Below, in pieces: positions 30,677-42,900 of a stretch of 64,000 nucleotides of DNA (position 1 is the stretch's first letter; the number at the start of each line of letters is the position of its first letter). Source of the DNA: Cladocopium goreaui (taxonomy: Eukaryota > Sar > Dinophyceae > Suessiales > Symbiodiniaceae); NCBI GenBank assembly GCA_947184155.2, contig CAMXCT020006495.1, positions 90,272 through 154,271 on the forward strand, read 5' to 3'. Made by a program: the position numbers and the translations under genes. The notes beneath the pieces are model-generated. The model saw nothing but the letters and a program-made list of their open reading frames with translations. It ran no database searches and was not told the origin of the DNA.

Positions 30677-30840
30677 AGTGAACCAATGGATACAGCGTTG
30701 ATAGTTGCAATGTGCATCAATTCTTCTGTTCCCTCTCCCGTGTCCGCAATTTCAAATAAACCGCGGACATGGGGGGTGCGAAAGGGAACCATGCGGTAGT
30801 GCATGTGTAATCTAGTGCACTTAACATCAAAGACTGTCTG

Positions 30841-30861
30841 CCACAACCATTGTGGCTCAAG
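30841..30861 (+). other. Probable relic of the dinoflagellate spliced leader
   Basis: CCACAACCATTGTGGCTCAA plus G matches 17 of 21 positions of the conserved dinoflagellate spliced leader, which ends TTTTGGCTCAAG. Mismatches are at positions 3, 4, 6 and 12. Such relics mark genes that were reverse-transcribed from trans-spliced mRNA and reinserted. No gene body is recognisable just downstream. Confidence 0.45.
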
Positions 30862-32529
30862 ACATATGATCAGCAGAAAAGTAAGCTGCGCTCTCACTCT
30901 TGCATGCCGTCACGGCCGTGCTAACAATACAACACATAGGTACTTCCTTCATATTGACGTATCCGGAACAGGGATCACTCTGTTCACATATAATTTATCA
31001 TGTGTTTTTGCAAAAGAAAACAATGTAGAACCAAGGGTATGAGCCTTATCTCCACCCCTACTTCGCTATTCCATATGAACTTTCCAGAACCAAATGAAAT
31101 ATACAACAGATAACAATGCAACAGAAACAAAACAATATAAACAACATAGAAAAATCAAAAACAAACACTATGAGTAGAAATAAACGCAAATTATCAAAAA
31201 AGTCACAAAACACTGTCAAAATGGGGCCCTGGTGGCGTCCCTCCCTCTTTATTTAAAACAACTTTTTAAGACTTCTTGCAGCAACCGTTACTGAAGCTGA
31301 AACATACCAATTATTCTGGACTACAGGGACATCTCCCTCATGGAGAGTTTGCCTCTACTGTGGCATCTTCAGCCAGTGCTGAACAAAAGGGGCGCAGCAT
31401 TTGACGCTACTCCTCTCCCACTACACGTATACCTTTCGTGCGCCTTTGCTTGCTCTCAAGTTCTTTCTACACAATGTTCCCCTGACATTTTTGATCATTT
31501 TTGCGCATTGACACGTGCAAGACATGGGAGCTAGATGTATTTATCAGTCAATGGCATGTCTCAGATCGGTGGCGACCCTGTTCGAAGCTAGGAGCAGAGC
31601 CCATCCTTTTGTTGAGTGTGCAAACTCCATGTTTCTGTTGATTCACGCGGTTCGGGGCCACTGTGTGTGGTTCCGGTGTGTATTTGATGGAACTTGTATG
31701 TAGCCATGAAGTAATTTTGCTTGCATCACTCTGTAATGCGTAGTAGGTTGGTTGAAACAGTGTTAGGAATTCAAAAGCCACTAGCTTATATACAAATTCA
31801 ATATGGGGCTCCATTCACCTACCCCAAATTGTAGGCTCTATTCACCCACCCTAAATTGTATGAGTTACATGATGACAAAGAGCAGATTCTGAAATGTAAT
31901 AAGTGAACTTGTGGAACAACATTGAGGCACCCATCGTTGCAAGTTTCAAACTCTCCACCGTTCATCAGAACAAACAGTGCTTAGCCCGTTTTGCTACAGA
32001 TCTTTATATTGGGAGTAGGACCAGCCAGATACATTTGACGCAAAGAAATGGCCAAGGACATCAGCTGGAAGCTCCCAACAGAGGTCCTATCGATTTGCTG
32101 ATTTCTGCGGTACATTTGCCCAGCAGCGGAGGCCTGGGTATTGTAGCGCATGTCAGTTTCCGTGGCTTAGACACTCTTTCTTTGGAACCCGTTTTCAGCC
32201 ATCTGAACTGCGTCACAAACCCTCACGACATGATTTCGCTAAAACCGGGGCACATTTTGCCTTGTGAAAGTGACCGTTTAGGCCGGGAATGCCAGGAGAA
32301 AGCCCATGAAAGATCGCATTTAACGTAATCCGAAAGACGCAAGATGTTCGCCGCGAAAGCCCAAAATATGCGTCATCAGGGCTCTTTAAGGGGCAAGCAG
32401 CGGGAACATGATGGGCATGAGTACAGTAGTTTACATTTCATTTTAGAAGGATCAAGAAGCTAACACTGAAACGAAATTGCATAGCGAAAGTGCCGAGAAA
32501 GTGATTGACGTATAGGATCATATAATGTT
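30862..32529. other. No supported gene
   Basis: The longest frame, 31903-32328 on the plus strand (141 residues), has no recognised domain and no repeated-family motif. The rest is AT-rich, with a short A-rich tract at 31080-31210. Confidence 0.5.
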
Positions 32530-33440
32530 GACCTACGATTTAACAATGCCCCCTTAATAAAGCTAAATTTTCCAAAATTAATAATAAATGACCCCTAAAT
32601 AAAGCTATTTTTTTTGTCCCTAAACCCAGATTTGCCCAGATGGGGCTGAAACAAAAATTGTCCATGCTTTATTTGAAGTCGCTTTCATGTACTAATTCAT
32701 ATTGCCAGCTCATTAGATCTTACCTTGATAACTTCAAATTTTCAAAAATAATGGTTGTTCTTTCCTATTCAAAACCTTTATTCAAAATTATCCAAAATCA
32801 ATCCCAAATCAACTCGTCAAGGGTACTCCCCATGAGGTGCCTTGGCACTAATTAGAGTTTGACCCTGAATAAACCTAAATGTTTTTGGCCCTAAACCCAG
32901 ATTTGTCCAGATGGGGCTGAAACAAAAATTGTCCATGCTTTATTTGAAGTGGCTTTCATGTACTAATTCATATTGCCAGCTCATTAGATCTTACCTTGAT
33001 AACTTCAAAATTTCAAAAATAATGGTTGTTCTTTCCTATTCAAAACCTTTATTCAAAATTATCCAAAATCAATCCCAAATCAACTCGTCAAGGGTACCCC
33101 CCATGAGGTGCCTTGGCACTAATTAGAGTTTGACCCTGAATAAACCTAAATGTTTTTGGCCCTAAACCCAGATTTGTCCAGATGGGGCTGAAACAAATTG
33201 TCTATGCTTTATTTGAAGTGGCTTTCATGTACTAATTCATATTGCCAGCTCATTAGATCTTACCTTGATAACTTCAAATTTTTAAAAATACTGGTTGTTC
33301 GTTTCTATTCAGAACCTTTATTCAAAATTATCCAAAATCAATCCCAAATCAACTCGTCAAGGGTACCCCCCATGAGGTGCCTTGGCACTTATTAGAGTTT
33401 GACCCTGAATAAAGCTAAATGTTTTTGGCCCTAAACCCAG
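32530..33440. repeat. Tandem repeat with a 271-bp unit, about 3.3 copies
   Basis: The phrase CCTAAACCCAGATTTG followed by GATGGGGCTGAAACAAA starts at about 32620, 32890 and 33160. Copies differ by a few substitutions. Each gives the same short open frame beginning near GATGGGGC, which is a by-product. Confidence 0.9.
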
Positions 33441-33795
33441 ATACTAAATCAATACTAAATCAATACTAAAGCAATACTAAATCAATACTAAATCCATGAA
33501 ATGAATACTAAATCAATACTAAATCCATGACATGAATACTAAATCAATACTAAATCCATGACATGAATACTAAATCAATACTAAATCAATACTAAATCAA
33601 TACTAAATCCATGAAATGAATACTAAATCAATACTAAATCCATGACATGAATACTAAATCAATACTAAATCCATGACATGAATATTAAATCAATACTGAA
33701 TCCATGACATGAGTACTAAATCAATACTAAATCCATGACATGAGTACTAAATCAATACTAAATCCACGACATGAGTACTAGATCAATACTAAAAC
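33441..33795. repeat. AATACTAAATC minisatellite
   Basis: Eleven-base AATACTAAATC units combine with CCATGACATG into a higher unit of about 33 bases, repeated about ten times. It follows directly on the 271-bp array. Confidence 0.9.
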
Positions 33796-34870
33796 AATGG
33801 TTGGATTCCTTTTTTTTTGAAGTTGCATTTTATGTATTCGTTTTAAATTGTGGTAATTGAAAACATTTACATACAAACAAGTTTGATGGTGGCTTTAAGT
33901 TTATTTAGGGGAAAGAGGAAGGGGGGGGGCCCTATTTATAAATCAGAGGTGGACATTAGATACATAGCCGGGCCGACATGGCCTCATATAGCTGCTAGCT
34001 TCAGGGGCAGAGCTCCACGACCTTTGCAAGTAGGTGTTTTAAAGGAACAGGATGGAACAGGTAGATCAACGGCTCTTTTTGAGTGTTCCTACGCGTTGTC
34101 CATCTTAGGCCTGAAATCTAGCCTTAATGACCACTATGTTCCTTTTATGTTCGATGTTAATATTTGAACGGGAACACAGTCATGAAAGGGTGACATGTTT
34201 GATTTAAGTGAGTCAGAACGTTTCAGCCAATTCAATTGCAAGGAACAAGCGCCGGCAAAGCCCCCTGCTCCAGTTCTGGATAGAGGGCCATACATGTAAG
34301 TTTGCGAGGGCCCAGGGGACTTGACAAGCTTACAGAAACATGCAGCAAAATACCTTGCAATCTCTCTGAGGAAATCAGAGACCCTTTTTTCTAGAGACCC
34401 TAGGGGCTTTGATTTTCGGGTGCTTTTGAATATATATATATATATATATTCCAGCTTGATTTTGGACGCCTTGGGCATTTCAATTTTCTGGCGCAGTATA
34501 CGGTATTACATAGTCACCTTGGGGGTTAGAGGTTCTCGAGATTCAACTGCGCCCAATCTGGCTCGCTGTGGTTCAGTGGGCCGGGAGGATGCCTTTTTGA
34601 GCCAGAGTCCAGAGTTATACAGTTTATGTCTACCGATCGTTTGAGAATTAGATTTACAGTCAAAGTTACTATAGTTATTGGAGTCAGAAATAGACCTATT
34701 GTATCCTATTGTATGTTTAGAATCTTGGAGCCCCTGACTGGATATATATATTATATATATATATTAATATTTAATGTGCGGCTTTAGGGTTGCACTGAGA
34801 TAACAAAGTGGATGCCTGGTGATTTGATGTTCTAGGGGGATCATACATTTTCAGCAGCACAGCTGGTCTA
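33796..34870. other. No supported gene
   Basis: Short frames only. Contains TA microsatellites near 34430 and 34742. Confidence 0.5.
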
Positions 34871-34879
34871 TTCGTTTGT

Positions 34880-35028
34880 CCACCATCATCTACCTATCTA
34901 CCTATCTTCTCACCTACCTATCCACCTATCTACCTATGTATCTACCTGGTTACCTGTTTGCCAATCTACCTACCTACCTACTTAACTATCTATGTATCTA
35001 TCTATCCATCCATCCATCCATCCATTTT
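34880..35028. repeat. CTAC/CTAT/CATC tetranucleotide repeat
   Basis: Runs of CTAC, CTAT and finally CATC. The complementary type, GGAT/GATA/GGTA, occurs at 44670-44760. Confidence 0.9.
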
Positions 35029-35194
35029 TTTCTACTCATTAGGAAACTTACCAGTAGTACCGCACAAGATGGGAGCGGAAGTTTCAAAAATAGAAACCTA
35101 TAGGAGAGGTTGGTCGTTGTGAATTACGGATGCCAGAGCGAATCCACTGTTGGACCCGGAGGTGGTTGCAGTTGTGCTTTTTGAAATGTTTGCA

Positions 35195-35425
35195 GTGGTC
35201 ACCTCACCACAACTGCTGGATGTAATGTGGTGTAATGCAGTTGTAGTTGTAGTTGTGGTGTAGTTCAGTGGAGTTGTAGTTGTAATGTAGTGTAATTATA
35301 TAGTATAGTATAGTGTAGTTGCAGTTGTAGTTGTGGTGCGGTGTAATTAGTGTAGTGTAGTGCAGTGTACTGATGTGTTGTGTACTGATGTGTACTGTAG
35401 GCTGATATAGTGTAGCGTAGTCTAC
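35195..35425. repeat. GTAGTTGTAGT-type minisatellite
   Basis: Degenerate GTAGTT, GTGTAGT and GTACTG units. A similar array at 54495-54620 lies next to the complement of the 35425-35460 sequence, so the two loci are inverted copies of the same composite. Confidence 0.8.
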
Positions 35426-35439
35426 TTGGAGGGCCGGGG

Positions 35440-36125
35440 GCGGTTATAAGTACATAGCAAGGTTAGAGCACTTATATAACCTACTTACTAAGTGCTGTAA
35501 CCTACCTTATAAGTGGTGCTAAGTTACCTTATAAGTGGTGCTAAGCGGGGTGCTGTCTCTAAGTCACTTACGTAAGTAGTTACAGTTTTGGGCTAACTAT
35601 ATATTATGTTGCATAAATGATTACGCGACTTATGGCACCTGGCTAACCACTTAGCCTATGTGGGCTAAGTGAGATAGGCAGCTTAAGCCCTAAGTGGCCT
35701 GAGTCCTGTAAAGGATTTACGCTACTTACGTATCTAGGCTAAGTGCACTTACAAAAATTTGTGGAAACACAAAATCCCGTTTCACATTTGGTGGAAACAC
35801 AAAAATTCTGAATGGGGTTTTGGTGGAAACACAAAATTCCGTTGCAAGTTTTCGTGGAAACACAAAAATCCAAATCGAGTTTTGCGGAAACACAAAAGCG
35901 CTCGCGGACTTAGGTAAGTGCTGTAAGCCACTTACGTAAGTGCGCTAAGTGCTGTCCCAGTAAGTCCGCTAAGTGACATACCCCTTAGACTCTCTGTAAG
36001 CAATAGTTGCCTACATTTGAATGTCGATTCTGAGGATGCACGGAGCCCATGTCGGCTCTGAGGAGCCACATTCATATATGAGTTTTGTATGTTGGTTCTG
36101 AGGATATACATTCACGAAATCCCTA
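35440..36125. repeat. TAAGTG-rich and GGAAACACAAAA repeats
   Basis: ACTTA, TAAGTG and GCTAAGT motifs recur in both orientations from 35460 to 35990. Within them GTGGAAACACAAAA occurs four times between 35760 and 35900. The end (36020-36120) carries a dispersed GTCGATTCTGAGGA-type sequence that recurs near 45230 and 54300. Confidence 0.7.
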
Positions 36126-36154
36126 TATATATTCTAAAATTAGTTGTTATAAAA

Positions 36155-36265
36155 CTAGATCTTCGTGCAAATTCACCACATTTGCAAAGTTTTCCAACCC
36201 TCATGCCATGAATCTTAGTGCAAATTCACCACATTAGCAACGTTTTCCCTTCCCTCATGCCATGA
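36155..36265. repeat. Tandem duplication of about 57 bp
   Basis: TGCAAATTCACCACATT followed by GCAA and ending CTCATGCCATGAA occurs twice in a row. A protein-like frame begins right after it. Confidence 0.85.
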
Positions 36266-36479
36266 AGTGGATGATGTGGTTGCGTCGCTTGGGGCATGAA
36301 GAGAGCTGTTGCGCTTTGCCAGGCTCCCAGATATGTATTTTATGTGCATCTATGCATCTTTTGCAATTTGATCCATGTGATACATGCAGTGAGTTCCCCC
36401 AAGGCCAACATCAATTGATTCCTGCTCCTGGCGTTCCCAGTGTGGCCAAACAATTTGAAGGTGCGCCCCAGCCGCCCTG

Positions 36480-36720
36480 CACACCCTCCATGTTTTGCAA
36501 GCCCCACATGCCATGCATCATGCATCCCATTGCATCCCATTGCATGCCCAACATATCACGAAGCTCCCACATGCCATGCGCCCCCAACATATCACGAAGC
36601 TCCCACATGCCATGCGCCCCCAACATGTCATGCAGCTCCCACATGCAATGCACACCCAGCATGTTATCCCATGCGCCCGAACATGTCACTGTGCTCCCAC
36701 ATGCCATACATGCCCAGCAG
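36480..36720. repeat. Minisatellite built on CTCCCACATGCCATGCGCCC
   Basis: Units of about 36 to 39 bases with CCCACATGCCATG and CCCAACAT. The frame across it (36262-36759) translates to Met, Pro, Cys and His repeats and is probably not a gene. Confidence 0.8.
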
Positions 36721-36915
36721 CCTTTGGTCATGCCCATAAAGCCTGATGTTGTTCTTTAACCTGTAGCCATTTGTTTTTCGTGAAAGCTGTGGGGCTAGCA
36801 GCAATGGCACCTTTGCACCATGAGTCACCTTTGGATTGCGCTGAAGTTGCCACTAGTCAGAATTGGTTTGTTCAATATACAAAACTATATCAACTAGTCC
36901 AGACCACATTTTATT

Positions 36916-39900
36916 TTCCCTTAGCTTGTTGGAATTGAGGCCAAGCCAGTGGATGTGAAGAAATCCCAGGCCCACCTCTTGGAGGATCTTGTAATTGCTT
37001 GGCTGAACGCAGAACCCCATCGAATTCCCAGCATCAGAGATTCTCAGGAGCACATGGTTTTCAGCATTTGCTTTGAGTTGATTAAACAATTTAAGATATA
37101 TATCAGCAAGTTCAAATGATCAGGAGACCAAACTGTTTCAGCTCGACAGCAATGGCATAGAATCCGCAGAGGCCGTTCTCTTCTTAGATTCCATTAAGTA
37201 CCTTTGAGTTCTATGTAATATAGAGTTCCCCATAAACCACAGCTTTGCTAAGTTGGAGTACAACTGGCGCTTCCTGGTCGAGTACTACGCTACTTTTGCA
37301 CCACTGGGAGTGACGCCGCACCAAGGAGTCTTCAAGGCATGACTAGTAATGATCATGTTAACAAGTATTGCAACTTCAATACCATTAGCTTGATAGAAAT
37401 TAGATAGATTGGATCCTAGGCGGTGTTCTACGCCTGTGCCCAACGGTATGGCTTCTTTCCACCGTCCACAAAGAAGAAGCAGATCAAGGCTGAATAGATA
37501 TGATTTTTGTTTGCAATGATCACCACATTTGACTTGAAAAAAGGTGTTATGTGTTTTGTCTGTGTGATGTGAAACTTGGGGGCAGGCATGGGCTGGATTG
37601 ACCGCTGGCATCTGCCGTGCCATGATCGTTCATGGATATACCCTTGCTGCCCGAGCTGGAGGGTCAAGGCTGGATATTTATACATGGTGATACCTTGCAA
37701 CATTGATTTCTCAAATAAAACAACTGATCTTATAATCTCATTGGGCAGGAAGAAGGCTGTATCACTCATCAAGAAGGTCATCAGCATGTCCCTGGCTGAA
37801 GATGGACAAGGCACTATATGTGCTAGATTTGCTAGATTTGCACAACCCTATATATATATTTTGCAATTATATCCAGCCACATGTGTCTTGTTCCCCAGAT
37901 ACGGATGCAGCACAGCAAGCAGCTCTACAGAATGCATGCGATGATGCCGAGGCAATTTGTCTTAAACACAAATAAATTTAGATCTGGTGTTAACACAATG
38001 TTGTTGTGCTCAGCATCACCTGGAGCCCTATCAATTGTCCATCGGTTCAGGAGATGATCAGCCCGCAGAGTTCTGAGCCTGAGATCGATGTGAAGAAGGC
38101 TCACTGTTTTCTGTCTGGGACTGGTTCTTGGAGTTTATGACAACAATCTTGGACAGGCTTTGTTTCAGCATCCAGACCAAATGGAGACTCTACCGCTTGA
38201 ACTCCCTGAACCTGTGGATTTGGTGGAGGTGTGCATCCATGTGACAAGAATAGGATTTGTTTTTTAAATTATATTATTTTTTTACATGGTGGTTTAGTGC
38301 ATTCCAGGAGATACCTGAAGTTCGAGAACCTGAACCAACCAAGACGGAGCAACTGAGACAGGCGTATCAGGAGTGGTGTTAGCAACCAAAACAGCTTATG
38401 CTTACAGCTGAACACCTGAAGACAATGTTAAAGCCTATTGCAGGAGTCCAAGCCCCTTCTGTGTGGAGTCGCGACCATTGACAAGTCTTTAGAGGCACAT
38501 TATTGATTATCATTAAATTGTTTGGATGGGTTCTCCGGTCTCTATTCTGCAAAATGTTTTTGTTTCAGAACTGTTATTAATTTAACAAAATTCCTACACT
38601 GCTGCCAGGACCAAGTGCAAAGCTTGTGCCCCGACGAAGCTGATGATGATGCTGATGTGGACCTGGTCAGGGCGCAGGCTAAAGTGTCTGCACTGCACTT
38701 GGCTACTGTCTGCTCGTTTAGTATATGTGGATGTGGGCTATACTGTGGGTTCTAGCACTACCTAAGGTGAAAGATGCCATTCGAAAAAGGACCCGAGGGA
38801 AGCAGCCAGACCCCGAGAATGAAGACATGATCCCCAAGCCAAAAGGGAAGGGACGAGGAAAAGGATCTAGGAAGCCCAAGGTGGTTGCAGAGCCAGCACC
38901 AGCGGCAAGTGCAACACAACCTGAGCCCAAGAACAAGGATGTGCCATCAGCTGATGGCCAAAATGCTGCTGATGAAAACCCTTCGCCCAACAAAAGGCCA
39001 GCCAAGAGCAGGAAGCAAGCAAAGGAACCGGAAGACAAGGAAGCCTTGAAAAAGGCTTGGTCCCAGAAGGACCGACATTAACGTCCCTAACATCATCTAT
39101 ATATTTTTTAAGGTTTGCACCTCAATTTACAAAATTGTTGTTGTATATATATATATTATATATATATCAGGAGCTGGACCTGAAAGCTGCTGGAGTACCT
39201 GTGCCTCCTGACTATGCTGGTGACCGGAAATCCTATACTTTGCCGGCTGACCGTGAGCAGTCGCGGTGTGCGATTGGCGTACTGTGTCTTTTTTGAACTT
39301 GTTTGCTCGCATAGTGAAAATGCAAACATCAGGTTCCTTTAACTATGACATGATGACCGGCACCCGTGATTTCCAAGGTGGACGGCGGGAAGCTTTTACA
39401 TCTACGGTGTGCCATCGGATACAGACCTCCCTGAAGGTTTGCAGCTCAATGGTTCCAATGGCTGCACAGTGTCTTTCAAGAAGCGTGGCGGCTTGGTGGC
39501 TGCATGGCAGCTTGCTAAATCCATTGCCAACTGGCCCTAGAATGGTAACCGATGTCATTTAAATGTTTTTCCCAACTTATTCAAATGCATTACACTGTTT
39601 GATTTGTGTGGGGCGCAGCTGGCAAGGATAAATGAATGAAATTTGCAGCTCAAAAAACATGAGCTTTTGTGTATGATTACATACGCAACTGGGGTCTCAT
39701 GGAGGTAATCCCATGTGTGACCACACCCCATCCTGCAAAGTCGTTTAGGTTTGCAAAGCAACTTGCGAGGGAAAGCAAAAGATCTCATCACAATCAGCAT
39801 TTCAGGGCTTCATCGGTTTGAGATGTATGCATCATTACATGCTCATGAACTTCCCAAAACTTGACATGTCATTTATCGAACACCCCTCAGTCCCATTAGC

Positions 39901-42900
39901 TTCAGCCCTGGGCCCCGTTCCCCGCTAGCCTCCAGCTTCACTGGCATGGAGGGCAGATGTGTTGGCGGGCGTCCTGCCATCTTGTCAGCACGGTCAGCGG
40001 CAATTGTGCTACTTCTAGGTGCTCCAGCACTTCTGCCCTTGGATTGCAAATAATTGTTTGTGCCAGTTTAACACTTGAATTATATCCCTATATATGAACA
40101 TGCAACTTGGATGAGTGGTTGGGTTGTGAGGATTCACGCTGCTGACTGGATAAGTCAAACAGCTGCATCAGAAGGAATTGCCTGGAGACGTGTCACACGG
40201 CTGCATAATTTTCATTTGCCTGCATCATGTCCACATTCCCATGCATGGAAATTAAGCCGTATTGTAATCTTAACAGCACCCTTGAGGACACCGATGTCTA
40301 TGAGATGTTCTCTGGATGTGGCTCACTGCATCAAGAGTTCCGCTGGGTCCTTATCATCTAGCCACTAATATCCAGAGCATGACATGGAACCATCCCCCCA
40401 CATGCATCTTATTCTTTGAGGTCGAAGAGGATTTCGAACGCTAGAAGCTTAATTATATGTAACCAAAATGAAATCATTTATATATATATATAAATTCTCA
40501 ACTCTGAGGCAATGGTTTGATTGCGCTGGGAGAAGTGGCGCTATCAACGACTTGACGACACTGGAAGGCCTGTTGGTGGCTATCAAAGATGTCCTCCGAG
40601 TTCGACGGGGCGGCTTGGTCCACGCAGGACACCCATGTAATGGGTTGCTAGGTTGCATTATATCTAATATTCACCCAAATATGACAGACTTATAGGGGAT
40701 GGCATTGTTTTCCACCATGCATTCGTAGACCAGACAAAACATAACGAACTGAGATTCGTATTCATGTCTATGGGAACGCACTGGAGACACCTATGTGCTA
40801 TGGGTCACCCGGGTACCTTGGTGCTGGGAAAGGGTTGGGGGGCGTGATAGAATCGAAGAATTCCATATATAGCAACATGCATGATGCTTCATCCAAACCC
40901 ACGTTTTGGCCATGATGCTTCACCCAAACCAACAAACAGTTCAGTCATGATGCCCCACCAAAACCAATATGGTTTTGGCCCTGATGCCCCATCAAACCCA
41001 TTGACCCATTGGATCATGATTCTTTCCCCACATGACACGGCCCATTACATATATATATATACATATATTTAAAAAAAATGTAAAATATAACCACTAGGTA
41101 CTTATCAATAGCTGTCACGCTGTGTCATCCATGCGGGCCTTGCACCATCATTTCACAACCGCCGCCGTTAACCCGATGCTGAGGCCAGCGACTGGTGCAG
41201 ATATCCAATTTGCTGATCGCCAGACTCAGCCTCATCATTATTTTATGTGTGGCGACTGACATATTTTGGACAGCAACCTGGCTGATAGTGACATAGGTGG
41301 GGGGTTGGATACAGGCATGTGTGTGGGATGGGCGTGACATGTGTTGTGGACGATGGGTGGTGAAATGATGACATATGCAGAACCCTTTGTGATGGGGTAT
41401 ATTGGGAACATCATGTGGTAATACCATAGCATGCCTGCCAGGATGCCATTCCGGTCCAGGGTCAGTGGCATAGTCTTCACACATGTGCACTAAATTCCAA
41501 TGGTTCGGATTGAGAACAATATATGACAACTGCGATGTAGTTATAAGCAGTTCATGCACTTCATTCCCTCATGTCATGCCACTCATTACATCGTAATGAC
41601 CCATCCCCACATCTAGACCCTACTGGAAACAATTTTTCAATCAGCCCGTTGAGCCTGTTACGAGCAATGGCCAGCACTAGTAGTGTTCCTGCCAATGGTG
41701 GTGATGCTGATCGCCAGTGGGCACATGATCAGTACCAATATGATGAGAACACTTGGCAAGAACAGGGACACGGTAACCAATATGGACAATGGAAACAACG
41801 AGGGCAAGCTGAAGGGCAACCGGAAGAACATAGATCTCAGTGGGAACAAGGTGGTTGGCAGCAAGCTTACGAAGTGCATGGGCAAAATGCGCAAAGTGGT
41901 TGGCAACAACAGCAGGGACAAGGAGACTGGGAATATAGAACATGGCAACAACAGGAACAAAGTGACTGGAGCACAGAACATGTGCACCATTGGAAAGAAC
42001 AACACGGTGGTCAGGATGTGGGGCAAGGCGGAGAGCAATGGGTTCCACAAAATCAGTGGGCCGAAGGTGCTTATGGCAGTCACAGTCACAACACCAAAAC
42101 ACAAGATGCACATGGAGGCGATGATGGTGACCAGAAACAACCCAGTCAGGATCAACGACATCTACATGCCCATGGAGAAGCCACCAGTGCCCATAGTGAT
42201 CACAATCCTCCCCATCTTGATGGTGATGCTAGTGATAAAGCAAAAGGGTGTGGGCCATTTGGCTTATCTGGACCTGGTGCTCAAGAATATGATTGGAACC
42301 CTTCGCCCGGACTGAGAACTTGCTGGACGGGACCGGTCACATCCATGCAGCCTTGGGAGAGGAAGTTCAGGTGTGCTGGGATTATTCCAAATGTGGGACG
42401 ACACTGGTTCAACAACAAAAGCAACCAGCCTGCATTTAGACACGAGTCCTACTACCAACCACCTGCTTTCGTGATGTCGACCATGGGACCCATACAGTAC
42501 AACCAGGTGCTCATCCCAGTGCCAGTGCCAAACCTCCCAATGACGGCAGCAGCAATGCATGTTCCTCCAACACCGCCCAAAGCTGCTGTGAAGAAAAATC
42601 CTGAAGATGACATGGAGTCTGTGCTGGAGGAGCCTTTGTATCCAGACCACTCAGAACAACATCAACAGCAAACATGGACCCCAGAGCAGGTGGCAGCTTG
42701 GCATGATGAACAGAAGTGGATGAAGTGGGTACAAGAGCAAGAGCAAGACACACAGACGAATGAAGATGCCAAAGGGGTTGCACCATCATCTCCGGCAAAA
42801 ATTCAGCCAAAGATGAGACCTCAGCCTTCACCTGGCAAGGGCCCACCACCACAGCCGCCACCACCTCCCCCTATGGACATGGAAAGCATGCACCGGCCAA

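Noticed and set aside
1321-30870. Shared TGGCTCAAGACA near 1340 and 30853 as evidence of LTRs
   Set aside because: Similarity stops at 12 bases; flanking sequence differs entirely, so no LTR pair is supported.
31903-32328. 141-residue plus-strand frame as a gene
   Set aside because: No recognisable domain, no splice context and composition like the surrounding noncoding DNA.
36262-36759. 165-residue Met/Pro/Cys/His-rich frame as a metal-binding protein
   Set aside because: The Cys and His come from a 36 to 39-base minisatellite; no spacing typical of a metal site persists outside it.
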